Below, one piece after another: positions 1-11,520 of a DNA stretch of 64,000 nt. Under the pieces are notes generated by a model, which was given only the letters and a program-made list of their open reading frames with translations, ran no database searches and was not told the DNA's origin. Origin of the DNA: Gnetum montanum. Lineage: Eukaryota > Streptophyta > Gnetopsida > Gnetales > Gnetaceae. The stretch covers positions 124,001-188,000 of the forward strand of contig MNCI01014483.1 in NCBI GenBank assembly GCA_015680685.1. Direction: 5' to 3'. The first letter of the stretch is position 1. Each line of letters starts with the position of its first letter. The translations under genes and the position numbers were made by a program.

Positions 1-773
1 TCCTTGTATGTTTCATGGTGTATGGTTAAGAAAGTCTAAGGTATATGAGTTTTTTGGTATTTTTCGGTTTATCTCCCAAGCTATGAGGGTGAAGGGTTGA
101 GAAACTAACTAACTCTAACTACAACACTAAGTCCTAGCATCAGCATCCGTTCCCACTTACCGTACACACCCTGAACTATGCAACTGTGGCTACCAAATGC
201 TAATCGTTACTGGGATCACCACATGTAACGCATGTGCTCAAAGCGATCATACTAAGGCAGTTAACTAACCTAAGTGTGACAAGCAGTTGATTCCTTGACT
301 AGCCGTACACATTCGTAGATGCTCGTAATCAAGTCGTACTTGTCCCACATTATAGGAGGAAAGGGTTGAGATAATCTAATCGTGATGTGTAGCCAATTCC
401 TTGGCTAGTTGTACACGTTCGTCAACGCTTGTAACCAAGTTGTACTCATGTCGCGTTACTAGGAAAGTAGTAAATAACATTAATTAAACCTATCCATGCA
501 CTGCAAGGTTTATCCACAAAGTTCTTCTTTATTGTTGTACACAACTTGCGTTCAGGTACAAAGCTACTTGAATAAAGAGCCGTTCAGTTGGGGGACTCCT
601 ATTGCCGGCACATAGAAAATATTCTATCTCTGGGGTGATCATTCCACCAGAGCTTCACTACTTTACATCTATGATTCTAAATGAGGGGAGTGCCACGTCT
701 TATTTATAGATATGGTGGCGGACCACGAAATCACGTATGTGATATCGTGACTTGTGCAATCAACATCTCATCA
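1..773 (-). repeat. 3' LTR of a family 1 gypsy element (truncated by the window edge)
   Basis: On the minus strand the LTR starts TGATGAGATG at 773 and runs off the window at 1. It aligns by eye with the LTR at 60,657-61,592: both carry an AACCTATCC stretch followed by CAAGGTT and CACAAAGTTC. It also aligns with the LTRs of element E through the TATTCTATCTCTGG block near 632 and the TATA region near 700. A segment of roughly 130 bases is duplicated with divergence inside it, with copies around 300-400 and 400-480. The chromodomain end of pol abuts it at 774, so this is a 3' LTR. Confidence 0.7.
699..709 (-). promoter_or_regulatory. LTR TATA box
   Basis: The minus strand reads CTATAAATAAG, about 65 bases inside the U3 start. 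The same word occurs at the matching position of the 5' LTR of element E (28,164-28,174). This is the expected Pol II core promoter of the LTR. No transcript evidence is available from sequence alone. Confidence 0.55.
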
Positions 774-2042
774 GTATTAAAAATGAACTTACTGTTCTCC
801 TAAGTCTACTAATCACAATTTGACCATTGAACAAATACTTCACTAATAGTTTTATTTCACAATTTCTTTGTTTTTTGGTTCTTGATTACAATGGGTGTAA
901 CTTTAAAAATAGTGTTCGATAATAATGGCAAAGTATTCTAGTCTAGCACATATGGTACATCATTTTCATGAAATATCTTTAGCAAGCTTACATGGAAAAC
1001 TGGATGAATTTTTAAGGTTGCTAGAAGATTTAACTGATATGCTACTTCACCAATTATTTCAGAGATTTCAAAAGGTCCATAAAATTTGGATACCAATTTA
1101 GTATATTTTCCAAGTTTAAGAAAATTTCTTGTAGGTTTTACTCTCAATAGTACTTGATCTCCTACTCGGAATTCTTTTTCAAGTTGATGTTGATCTGCAT
1201 ATCCTTTATATGTATCTTGGGCAACTTGTAACTTTTATTTAACACTTGTGACAATGTTTTCCATTATTTTCATTGCTTCTTCCTTCCATTCTATTCTTAA
1301 TGTTGGATCCACCTAGGTTAGTGGTGTATGAAAATTATGTTCATACACTACTTTAAATGGTGTTTGATGTATGGAACATTGATAATTATTATTATAGGAA
1401 AATTCTGCTAGGTGCAAATAATTATACCATGTTTTGGGTCTACTCCTAAATAGCTTAATAGGATATCTTCTAATATTCTATTTACATGTTTGATTTTCCC
1501 ATTAGTCATAGGGTGGTAAGCTCTGCTAAATTTCAACTAGGTTCCAAGTTCTCTAAAGAAGGTTTTCCAAAATTTGAATATGAACTTGGGATATTTGTCA
1601 AAGGTGATAGATTTTTGAGAACCATGCAATCAAAACACTTCATGTATGAATTTTTGGAGTGTTTATTCTACTGTATTTGTATATTTCAAAGCTATAAAAT
1701 GTGCTATATTTGATAGATGTTCAACAACTACAAAAATTGAGTCCTTTTCTTTATTGGTTGTTGGCAATCTCACAATGAAATCCATGGTGACATCTTCCCA
1801 TTTCTAGGTTGGGACATCCATAGGCTATAATAACCAAGTGGGTTTTCTTTGTTCAGCTTTTATTCTTTTGCATGTTGAAAAATTTTTAATGTATGTGGAT
1901 ACATCATTTTTTATTCTAGGCCAAAAATAAGATTTTTGTATCATCATATACATCTTAATATAACCTGGGTGTCCTACGTATGGTACTTCATGTCCTTCAC
2001 AAAACAACATTAGTCTCGAATTTTCTTTTGGTATGTACACTC
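774..2042 (-). pseudogene. Integrase with C-terminal chromodomain remnant, family 1 element
   Basis: This is the integrase part of pol, which would join retrotransposon cDNA to host DNA. Read from 2042 downwards, an H2C2 zinc-binding segment (GHPGYIKMY, then a WP.....V..Y......C pattern) leads into a core with MDFIV and YHPMTNGKIKHVNRIL. It ends in a GPF/Y module and the chromovirus signature KIHPVFHVSLLK near 970-1000. A decayed chromodomain (SEVFVQWSN) follows at 800-850. The expected catalytic Glu after the YHP.T.G motif reads Lys, and stops and frameshifts are many, so the enzyme is dead. The KIHPVFHVSLLK motif places it with the chromodomain-bearing gypsy lineage. Confidence 0.8.
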
Positions 2043-3480
2043 TTTATCTTTGCATCAATAAACCATTAGAGGTAAGTTGATATTGAGGCTTAGAGGAAAT
2101 ATTGGTTAAAATCTTCTTAAAATAAGGATGTTCTTCTATTTTTTCCTTGATTTCTTCTTCCATAGGGGTCGTTACCACACCTATCAGTAAGTTCGACATT
2201 AAAATAAGTGTATTGGAAACCACATTTTTCTTACAAAGAATAAATTTGATTTTAAAATCATATTTATCTAATAATTCTACCCATTGCCTATGACCAGTTT
2301 TCAAAATAGGTTTTCTTTGCAAATATTCTAAACTTTTATGATCTATGTTTAGTACAAACCTTTTCTCACAAAAATAATGTCTCTAAATGTTTAAAGCATG
2401 AATAATTGCTAGCAATTCTAATTCATGGGTTGATTAATTTACATTAGCTCTTCATAATTTAGAAGATTCATAACATACCACATTATCTTCTTATGAAAGA
2501 ATTACACCAATTCCTATTCCATAGGCATTTGTGGATACTTCAAATGATAAAAATTCATCTAGAATTCTTAGTATAGGTGTTGTTGTAAGTAGCATATATA
2601 ATTTGAGGAAAGCTTCCCTGCATTTTTCATTAAACTTAAACATGTTTTTCCTATAAAAGGCTAGTCAATGGGGCTATCAAGATAGAGTAATCTTTAATTA
2701 AATGTTAATAAAAACCAACTAAACCTAAGAAGTTGCAAACTGTTCTAACATATTTAATTTAGGTCAGTCTCAGATCGCACTAATTCTTGTTAGATATAAT
2801 TACAATTCTTTATTAGAAACTATATAACCCAAGTATGAAACTTATTTCCTAAAGATCTCACATTTACTCAATATAGCTTTTAGCCAATGCTCTTTAAGAA
2901 TTTCCATTGTAATTTTAAAATGTCTAACATGTTCTTCTCTTGACTTATAATAAACAAGTATATCATCTATAAATACTATAATAAATTAATCAAGCTATTC
3001 ATTAAAAATATTATTCATTAATGCCATGAATGATGTAGGTGCATTAGTTAATCTAAATGGAATCACAAAAAATTCATATAATCCATATGTAGCCCTGGAA
3101 GCAATTTTCTCAGTATCTTTCTGCTTGATCCTTATTTGATGATAACCTGATTTTAAATCAATATTTAAAAAATAACATGGACTTGTAAGTTGATCAAACA
3201 AATCATGGTTCCTAGGAAAAGGATAAGTACTTTTAATCATCATTTTATTCAATTATCTATAATCAATGCATAATTTTAGTATACCATCTTTCTTTTTAAT
3301 GAATAAGTCTAGTGCATCCCAAGATGATATGCTAGGTCGAATTTTTCCTTCTTCCAATAATTGCTCTAATTGTACTTTTAATTATCTTAATTCAAAAGTA
3401 GAAAATTTATAAGGATTTTTTGAAATAGGTTGTGTACTAGGAAAAGTATCAATAGCATGCTCAACAATTCTTTTTGGAGG
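2043..3480 (-). pseudogene. Reverse transcriptase and RNase H, family 1 element
   Basis: This is the RT-RNase H section of pol. The order on the minus strand is: a pre-RT segment (VEHAIDTFPSTQPISKNPY near 3450), LEEGKIRPS, KKDGILKLCIDYR, KSGYHQIRI near 3140, the palm FIDDIL motif near 2960, then a degraded RNase H down to 2043. The longest uninterrupted piece is 85 codons (2995-3252). The palm Asp pair survives. The RNase H half carries many stops. It continues into the protease above and the integrase below, in the standard gypsy order PR-RT-RH-INT. Confidence 0.8.
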
Positions 3481-4091
3481 TACTTCTCTAGTTTCACCAA
3501 ACACTGAATCTTCATATTTCTTAAGTTCATTCAAGATCTTAGTACTTGAAGATCTCTAAGGTTGGGTTACTTTGGCAACAAAAATTTTAGCATCCTTTTT
3601 AACTAAAATATTGGCTTTCTTAATGCTTACTATATGAATTTGACTTGCTATTCATACCCCCCTTAGAACCCTGAGTCTATTAGTGATTGGGACGTTTAAA
3701 ATACAAGTTCCGAACTAGACAGCAAGAATGACATTCCTAAAATTGCATCAACATCACCTACTTCAAATTTAAATATTTCATCAATGAAAGGCATGTTCTG
3801 TAAAGTAAAGTTAACTTCTACATAATTGGTATGCTTACTTATAGTTGTTCCATCTACTAGTCCTATATTAATAATTTTTGTGGAAGGTAAAATTAATTTG
3901 AACAAATTAATTAACTTTGAAGAAATAAAGTTATCATTGGCATTACTATCAATCAAAAATTTAATTTCTTTACCTTTAATTGAACCTTTAAAAATTAGGA
4001 AAGAAAATTGAAATTTACGTAAACCTAATTTAGTTGATGCAGATATCTTCTTCATGGCTATGGTGGTGGTTGGAATTTTTCCTTTTTTCAT
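3481..4091 (-). pseudogene. Retropepsin-like protease and linker, family 1 element
   Basis: An open piece of 131 codons (3696-4091) carries the retropepsin layout. FLIDSNANDNFIS occupies the place of the active-site D-S/T-G-A motif, and ILGMSFL stands where ILGMDWL is usual. The active-site Gly reads Asn, and the Asp of the second motif is lost, so it should be inactive. The protease would cut the gag-pol polyprotein. The stretch 3481-3695 is the low-complexity linker to RT, where no domain is visible. Confidence 0.7.
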
Positions 4092-5239
4092 GTTTTAGTT
4101 GGGTTTTGGATTTTTAATTTGGTTCATCCTTTGTACTTTTGTTCAAAATTTTAGATATTCTTATTTAAAATGATCTTCACTACAAAAAAAAACATCTTGA
4201 TCCTAATTGAGCTCTTTTGGTTGGTGTTTCCTCTACTGTTCCTTGTGGAAAGGTAGTCTGTTGAAGAGTTTCTTGTTGAAGGGTAGCTCATATCTGATTC
4301 AATTACTCATAATCCTTAGTAATTATATATGCTTAATTAATGGATTAATGTTTATGAGTTCATGTTTGGGGATGCAATTGAGCATGTACTCAATGAATGA
4401 ATTTTGAAGCTAATTCTCCTTTATGCCAATGACTTACATAGTGAGAAAGATCATAGAATTCCTTGTAGTAATCTTTTATAGATCCCTTCCCAATCTTAAG
4501 GAATCAAATCTCATTTTGTGCTCTTTAAGGAAATAATAAAGTAAAAAATTTTGTTTAAAATCTTGACAAAATTTAGGTCAATTTGTAATCAAATGTTGAG
4601 ATCTTAGTCCATTCCACTATGTTGTCAAAAGTCCTCTTAAATATAAGAAGATAACTTCCAAATGTTCCTGGCTTGACAAATTCAACATATCAAAGTAGTT
4701 TTTCATTGTATCAAGTCAATCCTTTGTCTTGGCACTACACCCAAGGGCTTCATCATGATGATCTAATTTTACTTTTTTGGCATGAACTTATGTCAATGAT
4801 TCTCTAGGTGGATTAAGCTACTTCCCATATCCTTCATCTTTGGTTTCTACTCTATTTCCTAAAGGAGGGAATTCAATATCTTGTCCACTCATCAGTAGGG
4901 ATTGTTTTTGGGATGGATCCATAGAGGAAAGTTGATCTTGATCTTTAGGTGGAATGTGGATAGGATTTGAAGGTTGAATGAGATGCTTGGTTAATTGCTT
5001 GATGGAGTTTGCAAGGAATCCATTGTTCTTTGCACTTTTGATGATTTATTCTTTGAACATTGGAACAATTTCCTAATTTTCTTAGACATATTTTACATCT
5101 CTATCCCAAACCCTTGATTTAACTAATGAAGCTCTTCATGAACATCCATGATCTCATTAATTTGATCTTTAGGGATATTCATCTGGCCATTGACTTGGAC
5201 CTCGATTTCTCTCCAATTTATTGTCTAGGTTCTAGACAT
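4092..5239 (-). pseudogene. Gag, family 1 element
   Basis: This is the degenerate gag upstream of the protease. It is broken by stops and frameshifts, so no long ORF remains. Reading the minus strand in pieces gives a likely start near 5237 (MSRT), a hydrophilic N-terminal part, and around 4420-4560 a segment like the retrotransposon gag core (FLKIGKGSIKDYYKEFYDLS). A poor zinc-knuckle remnant (FFCSEDHF) lies near 4170. Gag would form the virus-like particle. The assignment rests on position and on the gag-core resemblance. Confidence 0.55.
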
Positions 5240-5924
5240 CAGGAAGTAGAAGAAATTAGGTATGCTTGTAATCCTTAGCTTTTATGACCCCTTTTATTGG
5301 TCTCAAAATAGTTAATCAGTTGTAGAAGAAGTTGAAACTATCAAACATTTTCTATTGAGTACCAAATCCTAATTTTTTTTAGTATCTTAAAAAATGGATC
5401 AAAATGCTTATTTTGTATAATTTGAAAGCTCAATCTCATAGTTCCATTGATTTTGGAAGGGTTAAATCTATTGGAATCAAATTTGTTTCAGTTGAAAAAG
5501 AACTTTGAATTCAAAGGTTAGAGTTGTTTTAAATTTAAAAGAAATTGGACATTTTTCAAGACTTCCCGAGAATTCACCCATCCCAATTCTACCTAAGAAT
5601 GAGTGTGCTTAATGATAAAGTTTATATTCCCTTTCTTACCAAGGTTCAATTTTAATTTTTAAAAGTATTTGTGCATCTTCTTAAATAAAAATTAATAATT
5701 AATGACAAAAATTTTCAATTTTTTTCAACTAATGAAAAATTTGAATTTCTTATCTACTGATGAAATTTTTTTGTGTGTGAATGATGGCTATTTTAGGGTT
5801 TGAGCAACCCTCCTCTAAGATAGCACAACCTATCTTGGTGTTCACATTGCTTTCCTAGGGCCTATGCAAGCTATCTTATGGCCTATGTAGCCCTTGACTA
5901 GGCTTGCATGTTCGTTAGAGAGGT

Positions 5925-6150
5925 GGTTTCTGGTGGCATTCAAAGAGGTCATTTCTAGTGGCATAGGATGTGGCTTATGATGGCACAAGAGGAAATTTGT
6001 GGTAGCACAGGAGGTAGTTTATGGTGGTTGGGGAGCTTGTTTGTGGTGGCACCAAAGGTGATTTTTGGCATCACAGGAAGTAGTTTATGACAACATGGAA
6101 GATGATTTATGGTGGCATGGGAGGTAGTTTATGATGGAAGATGCAATGCA
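5925..6150. repeat. Degenerate minisatellite
   Basis: About seven imperfect units of roughly 30 bases carry the words GGTAGTTTATG and GTGGCAC(A)GGAGG. The clearest copies are near 5990-6040 and 6085-6145. The unit varies in length and sequence. No function is apparent. Confidence 0.6.
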
Positions 6151-6428
6151 CTTCATAGCAATGGGTGGAAAGGTAGTGATATCTCATAGAAAAATTGGTG
6201 TACTATGGTGGGTAGTAAATGCAAATGGTGAGTAGTAGTCATGTGACGTTGACAGCGGGTGCGTGGTAGTGGTAGCGGGCACATGGCAATGGGTAGCTAA
6301 GCGATAAGAGTAGGTGCAACATGGTAATAGATGGCAAAAAACACAAGCACAACATGGTGGAAAATAATAGAAGGTGCAAGCATAGTGTAGTAGAAGGTTA
6401 CCCTTGGGGTTGGCCCAAGGGCCACTCC

Positions 6429-6438
6429 CTTTATAGTG
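6429..6438 (-). promoter_or_regulatory. Possible LTR TATA box
   Basis: The minus strand reads CACTATAAAG followed by GC-rich sequence, like a plant LTR core promoter. The supporting LTR ends are not identified, so this is tentative. Confidence 0.25.
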
Positions 6439-6559
6439 ATGGCTTCTAGTAGGCCTAGCAATAGTAGCAAGCTTGCCCATGGCTAGCAATAGGCCTGGCC
6501 ATGGCCACTAGCATGGCTGATCATGGTTGATAGAAAGACTGTTCATTGCCCTACGAGGG

Positions 6560-7140
6560 CTCAAAATATTTTTGTAGTTTATTTTTTTTCATACTTAATT
6601 AATTTTTGGACTCATAATTGAACCTGAGACCTATGTCCCCCCTTTTGTTTTTTTTTTAAATTTAAAATTTAAAATTTTGGAAAAAGCATTTAAAATTCAA
6701 AATTTAAAAAGTAAAAAGCATTTTTTTCTAAAATTTAAAATTTAAAATCTAAAACTTAAGATTTTAAAATGCATTTTTTATAAGAAATTGTTTTAAAAAT
6801 ACATTTTTTTAAATTTTAAAGTACACATAATCCAAGAATTACTGTATCTTTCAAACTATAAGAAAATTTTAATGAAATTGATATTGTTGGAATCATCTCA
6901 GAGAGCACTTTATGTTAAGCTAAAGGTAATTCCATTTTAGTGAATCTAAAAATCATAAATTCAAAGAAGTGAATATTAGCTTTTAAAAATAAAAAGTAAA
7001 TGTTATCTTTTAAAAAAAATTAAACATTAGGTTTATCAAATCTTTGATTAATTTAAGTTAAAAATTTCTCTTTACTTGTAATATTTTTATAATTGTATTA
7101 TAAATATGAGAAGAAAAAAAGGCTTTTCCCCTCACAACTC
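6560..7140. other. AT-rich low-complexity stretch
   Basis: Repeated AAATTTAAAATTT-type sequence with T and A runs, especially 6640-6830, gives way to ordinary AT-rich DNA. I see no gene, LTR end or promoter in it. Confidence 0.6.
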
Positions 7141-7149
7141 AATATCAGC

Positions 7150-8152
7150 AAAAGATTAAAGGATTCTATCAGTGGAGAAGCTTGAATATTTTATACCATC
7201 AAACGATTCTAACCATCTTCATCATGGCCCCAAGCATCAAGATTTACCTCTACCTCAAATTCCTTTAGGTAGCTCTCAATCATCCATTATTATTTTACAT
7301 TAAAATGATATACTCTATGCTTTTGATTTTGTTCATAGCTTACCTTGGAAGGAGGGGTTTCATTTCCTTACAACTTTAAGGTTATTTGATTTACTTTTCT
7401 TCCTCATAATTAAAATTTTCCATTGCAAAGGCAATCTTATGGAACAGTGTGAACAGTATAATAGTAAGAAAAGTTCTACTTCCTAATTGGTTTTTTGAGC
7501 AATAACAATCCTTCCTTCTAATATTCAAACAACATTGGATTTTTACCAAGGAGAGGATCCTTTAATTCGATCAACATTCTTTCCAATATTTAAATTATTT
7601 TATAAAATGGAATTATTTTATTATGTTATTGATTCTGCTCTTGGAAAAAGCTAATGTATTCATGGAGATTTCATCAATGAGGTTCACTTTTATTTATGTT
7701 TACTCATTTATATTAAGGTTTTATGGTATAAAAAACAATCCCATGTTAATTCATATTCTATTTATATAATTCATAATGCCATAACTAGTACAATTTATGA
7801 TTCGTTGTTGTCTTGTCTCTCTACCTAGTATAATGCCATGAATGGAATTATTGTTATCCAGCAAAATCCTGCCAAATCTTATATCCTATGTCATGTATCG
7901 TTTTTCATGAATTTGATCCTAATTTATGACCATCCAAACAATTTTTTTATTTATTACAATCCTCTATTATGCCCTAAATTTTTTGAAGATGAGAAAGTTA
8001 TAAGAAGTAGGATTGTGAATACTAAGAAGGATCAGCTAGCTTTACAACATGCTTTGAATTCAGATGAAATCAATAAGGTTTTAGTGGTTCCTTCTTTTTT
8101 CTATCTCAAATTATTCTCTTTCAATGGGATAGATGGTGGTGGTTGTTGAAGA
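7150..8152 (+). pseudogene. Unrecognised degenerate open reading frame
   Basis: One reading frame stays largely open for about 330 codons in AT-rich DNA, with around six stops. It ends in an uninterrupted 103-codon piece at 7838-8149. Early on it reads NHLHHGPKHQDLPLPQIP. Its last third is charged (FFEDEKVIRSRIV, KKDQLALQHALNSDE). I do not recognise a domain, and no retroelement pol motif is present. It stops against the truncated LTR that begins at 8157, so the Family 2 element may have cut into it. It could be an old host gene fragment, a retroelement gag of another family, or chance. Confidence 0.3.
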
Positions 8153-8783
8153 AGAATGTAGCAACCAAAAACATCGGCAGCTAGAAAACATCGAGAGGTC
8201 ATCAGTTGTGATAGTCTTACCTTGAATCTACAATAGGGTCGTGCTGGATAAAATAGAAATGGGGTGCCCTCAATGGTTTGGTCCATTAGATAGGGACTTA
8301 TTTAGTGTTAATATAACCTTTTGTGATAGGGTAATTTGGAAACTAAAATTTATAGCATAAAATAAGGTTTGAACACAAGAGAGATAGAAAATAATGTAAA
8401 ATGCCATAACAAGCACAAAAACAAAGTAAAGTGTAGTTAGAAAAATGCACTACTTCAAGAACGTGACTTCACTTTGTCAAGGTGGATACAACTAGTTGTG
8501 TGACACTGAAGGGCATAGAGATATCAAGAGTAACTAGGACGTTTGGAGTGAGAGCGTTGTATGCTTGAACACAGACTCAGGATTCAACAATGAGAAATGC
8601 TATGAGAACAACAAAAAAGAGGAGAGAAAAATGCCAAATGAGAATGCTAACTATTTGTAGTCTTAAACAAGATGTTTACAATGCTCAGGAATGCAATGCT
8701 TACTTTTTCTCCTCCCTCAACTGATTCGCCAATCAATTAACCAACTTGTCGACCAGGAGACCTTACAAGCATTACCCATCGGG

Positions 8784-8793
8784 TTATTTATAG
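8784..8793 (-). promoter_or_regulatory. LTR TATA box of L1
   Basis: The minus strand reads CTATAAATAA. The same CTATAAATA core sits at the matching place in L3 (40,973-40,982), L4 (47,685-47,693) and the D LTR (54,299-54,309, plus strand). Conservation across four copies supports a real promoter and separates U3 (8.8-11.5 kb) from R-U5. Confidence 0.65.
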
Positions 8794-9045
8794 GGCAAAG
8801 GGCATGTGAGACATGCAGTTGGGACACCATGTGTGTAGGGCCCATGTTGCCATGTCTATGCTACGTGAATGACCATTGGCTGAGCCTACCCTACATGGAT
8901 GTGTATCACCATTGGACAACTCTACCCTGTTGTAATTGTCCTGTCAAAGATTGGGGACATGTGCTAATGATGCGATTGGGTGAAGTGCATTGATCTAGCA
9001 TAGTTGGCTACTACACTATGACATGTGGGTGTAGCATAGAAACTT

Positions 9046-9585
9046 GCTATGTCGTGCTACGCTATGCAACGTAGCATAGCATGGCCACCAGAAGAAAAAA
9101 TTATGTTGCATCCTGTTGCATGTGCTTGGAACCTTCAGTGTGTTGATTATTTTATTGTATTTTTGCTACACTATGCCATGCTATGTAGCATAGCATAGCA
9201 TAGTAGTCGACCTTAGTTGCAAAAATGTTGACAATCTATAAAGTTTTCCTTTCACACTATAAAACTTGGGAACTTGTTGATCCTACCCTTCGATATGTCT
9301 TTTGTTATTCCTCGAGAGTTTCTTTTGTGGAGTCACTCTACCATGGTATGCTACATGGCATAGTGTAGTCTAGTGACCAACGTGATGTACTTTTTGTGAA
9401 GTTTGCTATTTTCTTGTGGAAGGAGCCATCGTCAAAAGACTTGAAGTCGGGTGATGGAACTAGTTGTCTAGCTTTTGCTATGTTGTGCTACACTACGTAG
9501 CATAGCATAGCATGGCACTTCATTTTTCAATCATTTTCTAAAGCTTGCTATGCTACATGGTGTGGTGTGGCATAGCGTAGCAAAC
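9046..9585. repeat. Cluster of GCTATGC/GCATAGC inverted repeats in U3 of L1
   Basis: Five imperfect palindromes are built from GCTATGC(TAC) and its complement GTAGCATAGC, at about 9046-9083, 9162-9206, 9333-9372, 9473-9516 and 9543-9585. All lie 250-800 bases upstream of the TATA box. L3 shows five at matching spacing (about 41.22, 41.30, 41.46, 41.58 and 41.65 kb). They could form hairpins or serve as binding sites. Confidence 0.7.
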
Positions 9586-11089
9586 TTCATGACTTAGAAA
9601 ACTTGCCAAACTCTTTTGCATATCCTAAACACTGTTGACAACTCCAGGCATCATTTCTAAGTAGGCTGTCAACTAGATAAACTACTCAGGTGGGCAGGCA
9701 GGATGATCCATAGAGCCTATCCACATCAAGAGTAGAAAATTTGCCAAACTAGTTAGCCTGAACTCAGAGAATTTCTCTTCTAAAGAACTACCATGACACT
9801 ACCTAGATTATAAAGGCCTGGTGAAGCAAGAATGCCCTGGAATTTTTGGGTGTTTCATTGGCCCCTCTTTGTCAATGTTTGGAGGATGAACATGAGAAAT
9901 GTCGACAAAGAATACAAAACACCACGAAAGAAAAAATGCTACCATTGTTGCTCAGTGGTTGGCAAGATGTCGCATGGCTATTCTTGAGAGTGTTACATTG
10001 GTTTTTATGGGGGGAAATGGCAAAGCAAGGAGGAAGGAGGTTCAACAAAGGGGTAAATATGAGGCTTAGCAAGCTCCCTCATTGGAGTGCTCATGAGAGA
10101 GTTGGCACATTTTCATCTTTACTTTTGCTAAAGCGGGGAGGATGGAGGTGCAAGAAAAGGGTAGACATGAGGTTTAGTAGGCTCCCTAATTAGAGTGCTA
10201 ATGAGGGAGTTTTCATGTTTTCATCTTTAATCTCACTGACCTTCAACCTCTCAGTGAAACATTTGGAGAGGGTGATTGTGAAACTGTTTACGTGTCACTT
10301 GTGTTAGGCACTTTCCTTTGTAAACTGTGAGTGCGATGAAGGGAAGAAGCTTGTAAGGTAGGATAGGATGTGCACTCTCAATAGGCCAAGCTAAGATGAT
10401 GACTTTGCAATTTTGTAGCATTTGCTATTGTGGCGAGATGCACCTTCGATCGACACCTCATTGGCATGCACCCTGCAAACATAGAGAGTGAACCAAGAGA
10501 AACAACCACGTTGCAAAGAGATGGCAAAGATCTTGCTTACTACAGACATTGTTGAAGCTCTTGGACATCTTTGCTAGTGTGTGATGTCTAGAGTAGGAAG
10601 GCCAACAATGGCCTTAGTATCATCAGCACTGACGAGCCAGCATTGGGAATTCCAGGAGTTGTTGTGAATGTAGATGCTCAAGAATCCTTGCCAAAGGCAT
10701 GCATTCTCAGTTCATCTATTAGTTCAACTTCCACATAGCTAAATGTCATTTGAGATGAGCCATTCGTAGGGGGCTGGGGGATAATAATATTATGGTTGGG
10801 GCACAATAGTGTTGGAACTCCAGTAGCAAGCACTGACCCGGGAACTACCATCAAGGCGATAAACCGTGGCGATGGTATATCTGGGGGGTAAGTTAGATGT
10901 CGTAGGACATCTTTAGGGGATCAGCAAGATTCCAGGGGTAGGGGCATTGCATGTGTTAAAGATGGTGTTCTCACTATGTCATGAACTACATCCAAGAACT
11001 ACAATGCTCCACCCCATGTTAGCACTGTGCACGCTTGCTTGATGGTGTACTTGGTGTAGATGCATGCTGATGACATGCTGCGAACCTAG

Positions 11090-11505
11090 TTTAAGGTCCT
11101 GGTAGGCCATGTGCTAGTTTAAGGTCTCATGAAACCGTTGTTCTAGCTTAAGGTCCCAGTAGACTGTACATGCTAGTTTAATGTTGTAGCAGATGTGTGT
11201 TGCTAGTTTAACGTCATAGCAGATGAGCTATGCCAGCTTAAGGTCCCAGTAGACCGTACATGCTAGTTTAATGTCGTAGCAAATGTGTGTTGTTAGTTTA
11301 ACGTCATAGAAGATGAGCTGTGCCAACTTAAGATCCCACCGGACCATACATGCCAGTTTAACATCATAGCAAACAATGGTAAAGCTGTGTCAGTTTAACG
11401 TTGTAGTGGATGTTTGCTCATCTTTGCCACTTTTATGTTGTAGCAGACATGTCGTGCCAGTTTTACATTGTAGCAGACAATCTATGGCAGTTCTACATCA
11501 TGGTG
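11090..11505. repeat. GCTAGTTTAAGGTC tandem array at the U3 edge of L1
   Basis: About ten degenerate units of roughly 35-45 bases carry the core GCTAGTTTAA(G/T)GTC followed by CAGTAGAC or GTAGCAGATG. The equivalent array is in L2 at 25,435-25,780. On the element strand the array is the first part of U3, next to the end of integrase. Confidence 0.7.
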
Positions 11506-11520
11506 GATGATCGCTTTTTT

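Larger units (their letters stand above)
5240..6560 (-). other. Untranslated leader and possible 5' LTR of the family 1 element, no gene
   Basis: No coding sequence is supported here. Next to gag the sequence is AT-rich (5240-5800). From 5800 to 6180 it is repetitive. From 6180 to 6560 the minus strand has a TATA-like word and GC-richer sequence resembling an LTR promoter. I found no clear match to the LTR at 1-773. The stretch is therefore either a diverged 5' LTR or an unrelated insertion. The 101-codon open frame at 6184-6489 on the minus strand looks like chance. Confidence 0.35.
8157..11520 (-). repeat. 3' LTR of element A (L1)
   Basis: This is a long LTR of about 3.3 kb. It aligns with 40,330-41,940 (L3), 47,085-48,570 (L4) and 22,973-25,785 (L2). 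Examples are the GTAGCAACCAAAAACATC word at 8157, matched at 47,085, and the leader around 8790 shared with 40,980 and 47,690. The upper edge lies just below the integrase stop near 11,523. The lower edge lacks roughly 200 bases of U5 present in L4. Open frames within it, such as 8691-8993 and 9846-10,193, have no domain signal and I treat them as LTR sequence. Confidence 0.7.

Noticed and set aside
5330-5365. Possible tRNA-Met primer site near TTTGGTACTCAATAG on the minus strand
   Set aside because: Match to TGGTATCAGAGC is poor and no LTR end is found beside it.
6184-6489. Minus-strand 101-codon frame rich in Cys, His and Thr
   Set aside because: It covers a TATA-like word and repeat-like LTR sequence and has no homolog elsewhere in the window.
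8691-8993. Plus-strand frames in the L1 LTR (also 9846-10,193) as possible genes
   Set aside because: They overlap the TATA box and R region of an LTR. The aligned L3 and L4 copies do not keep them open.
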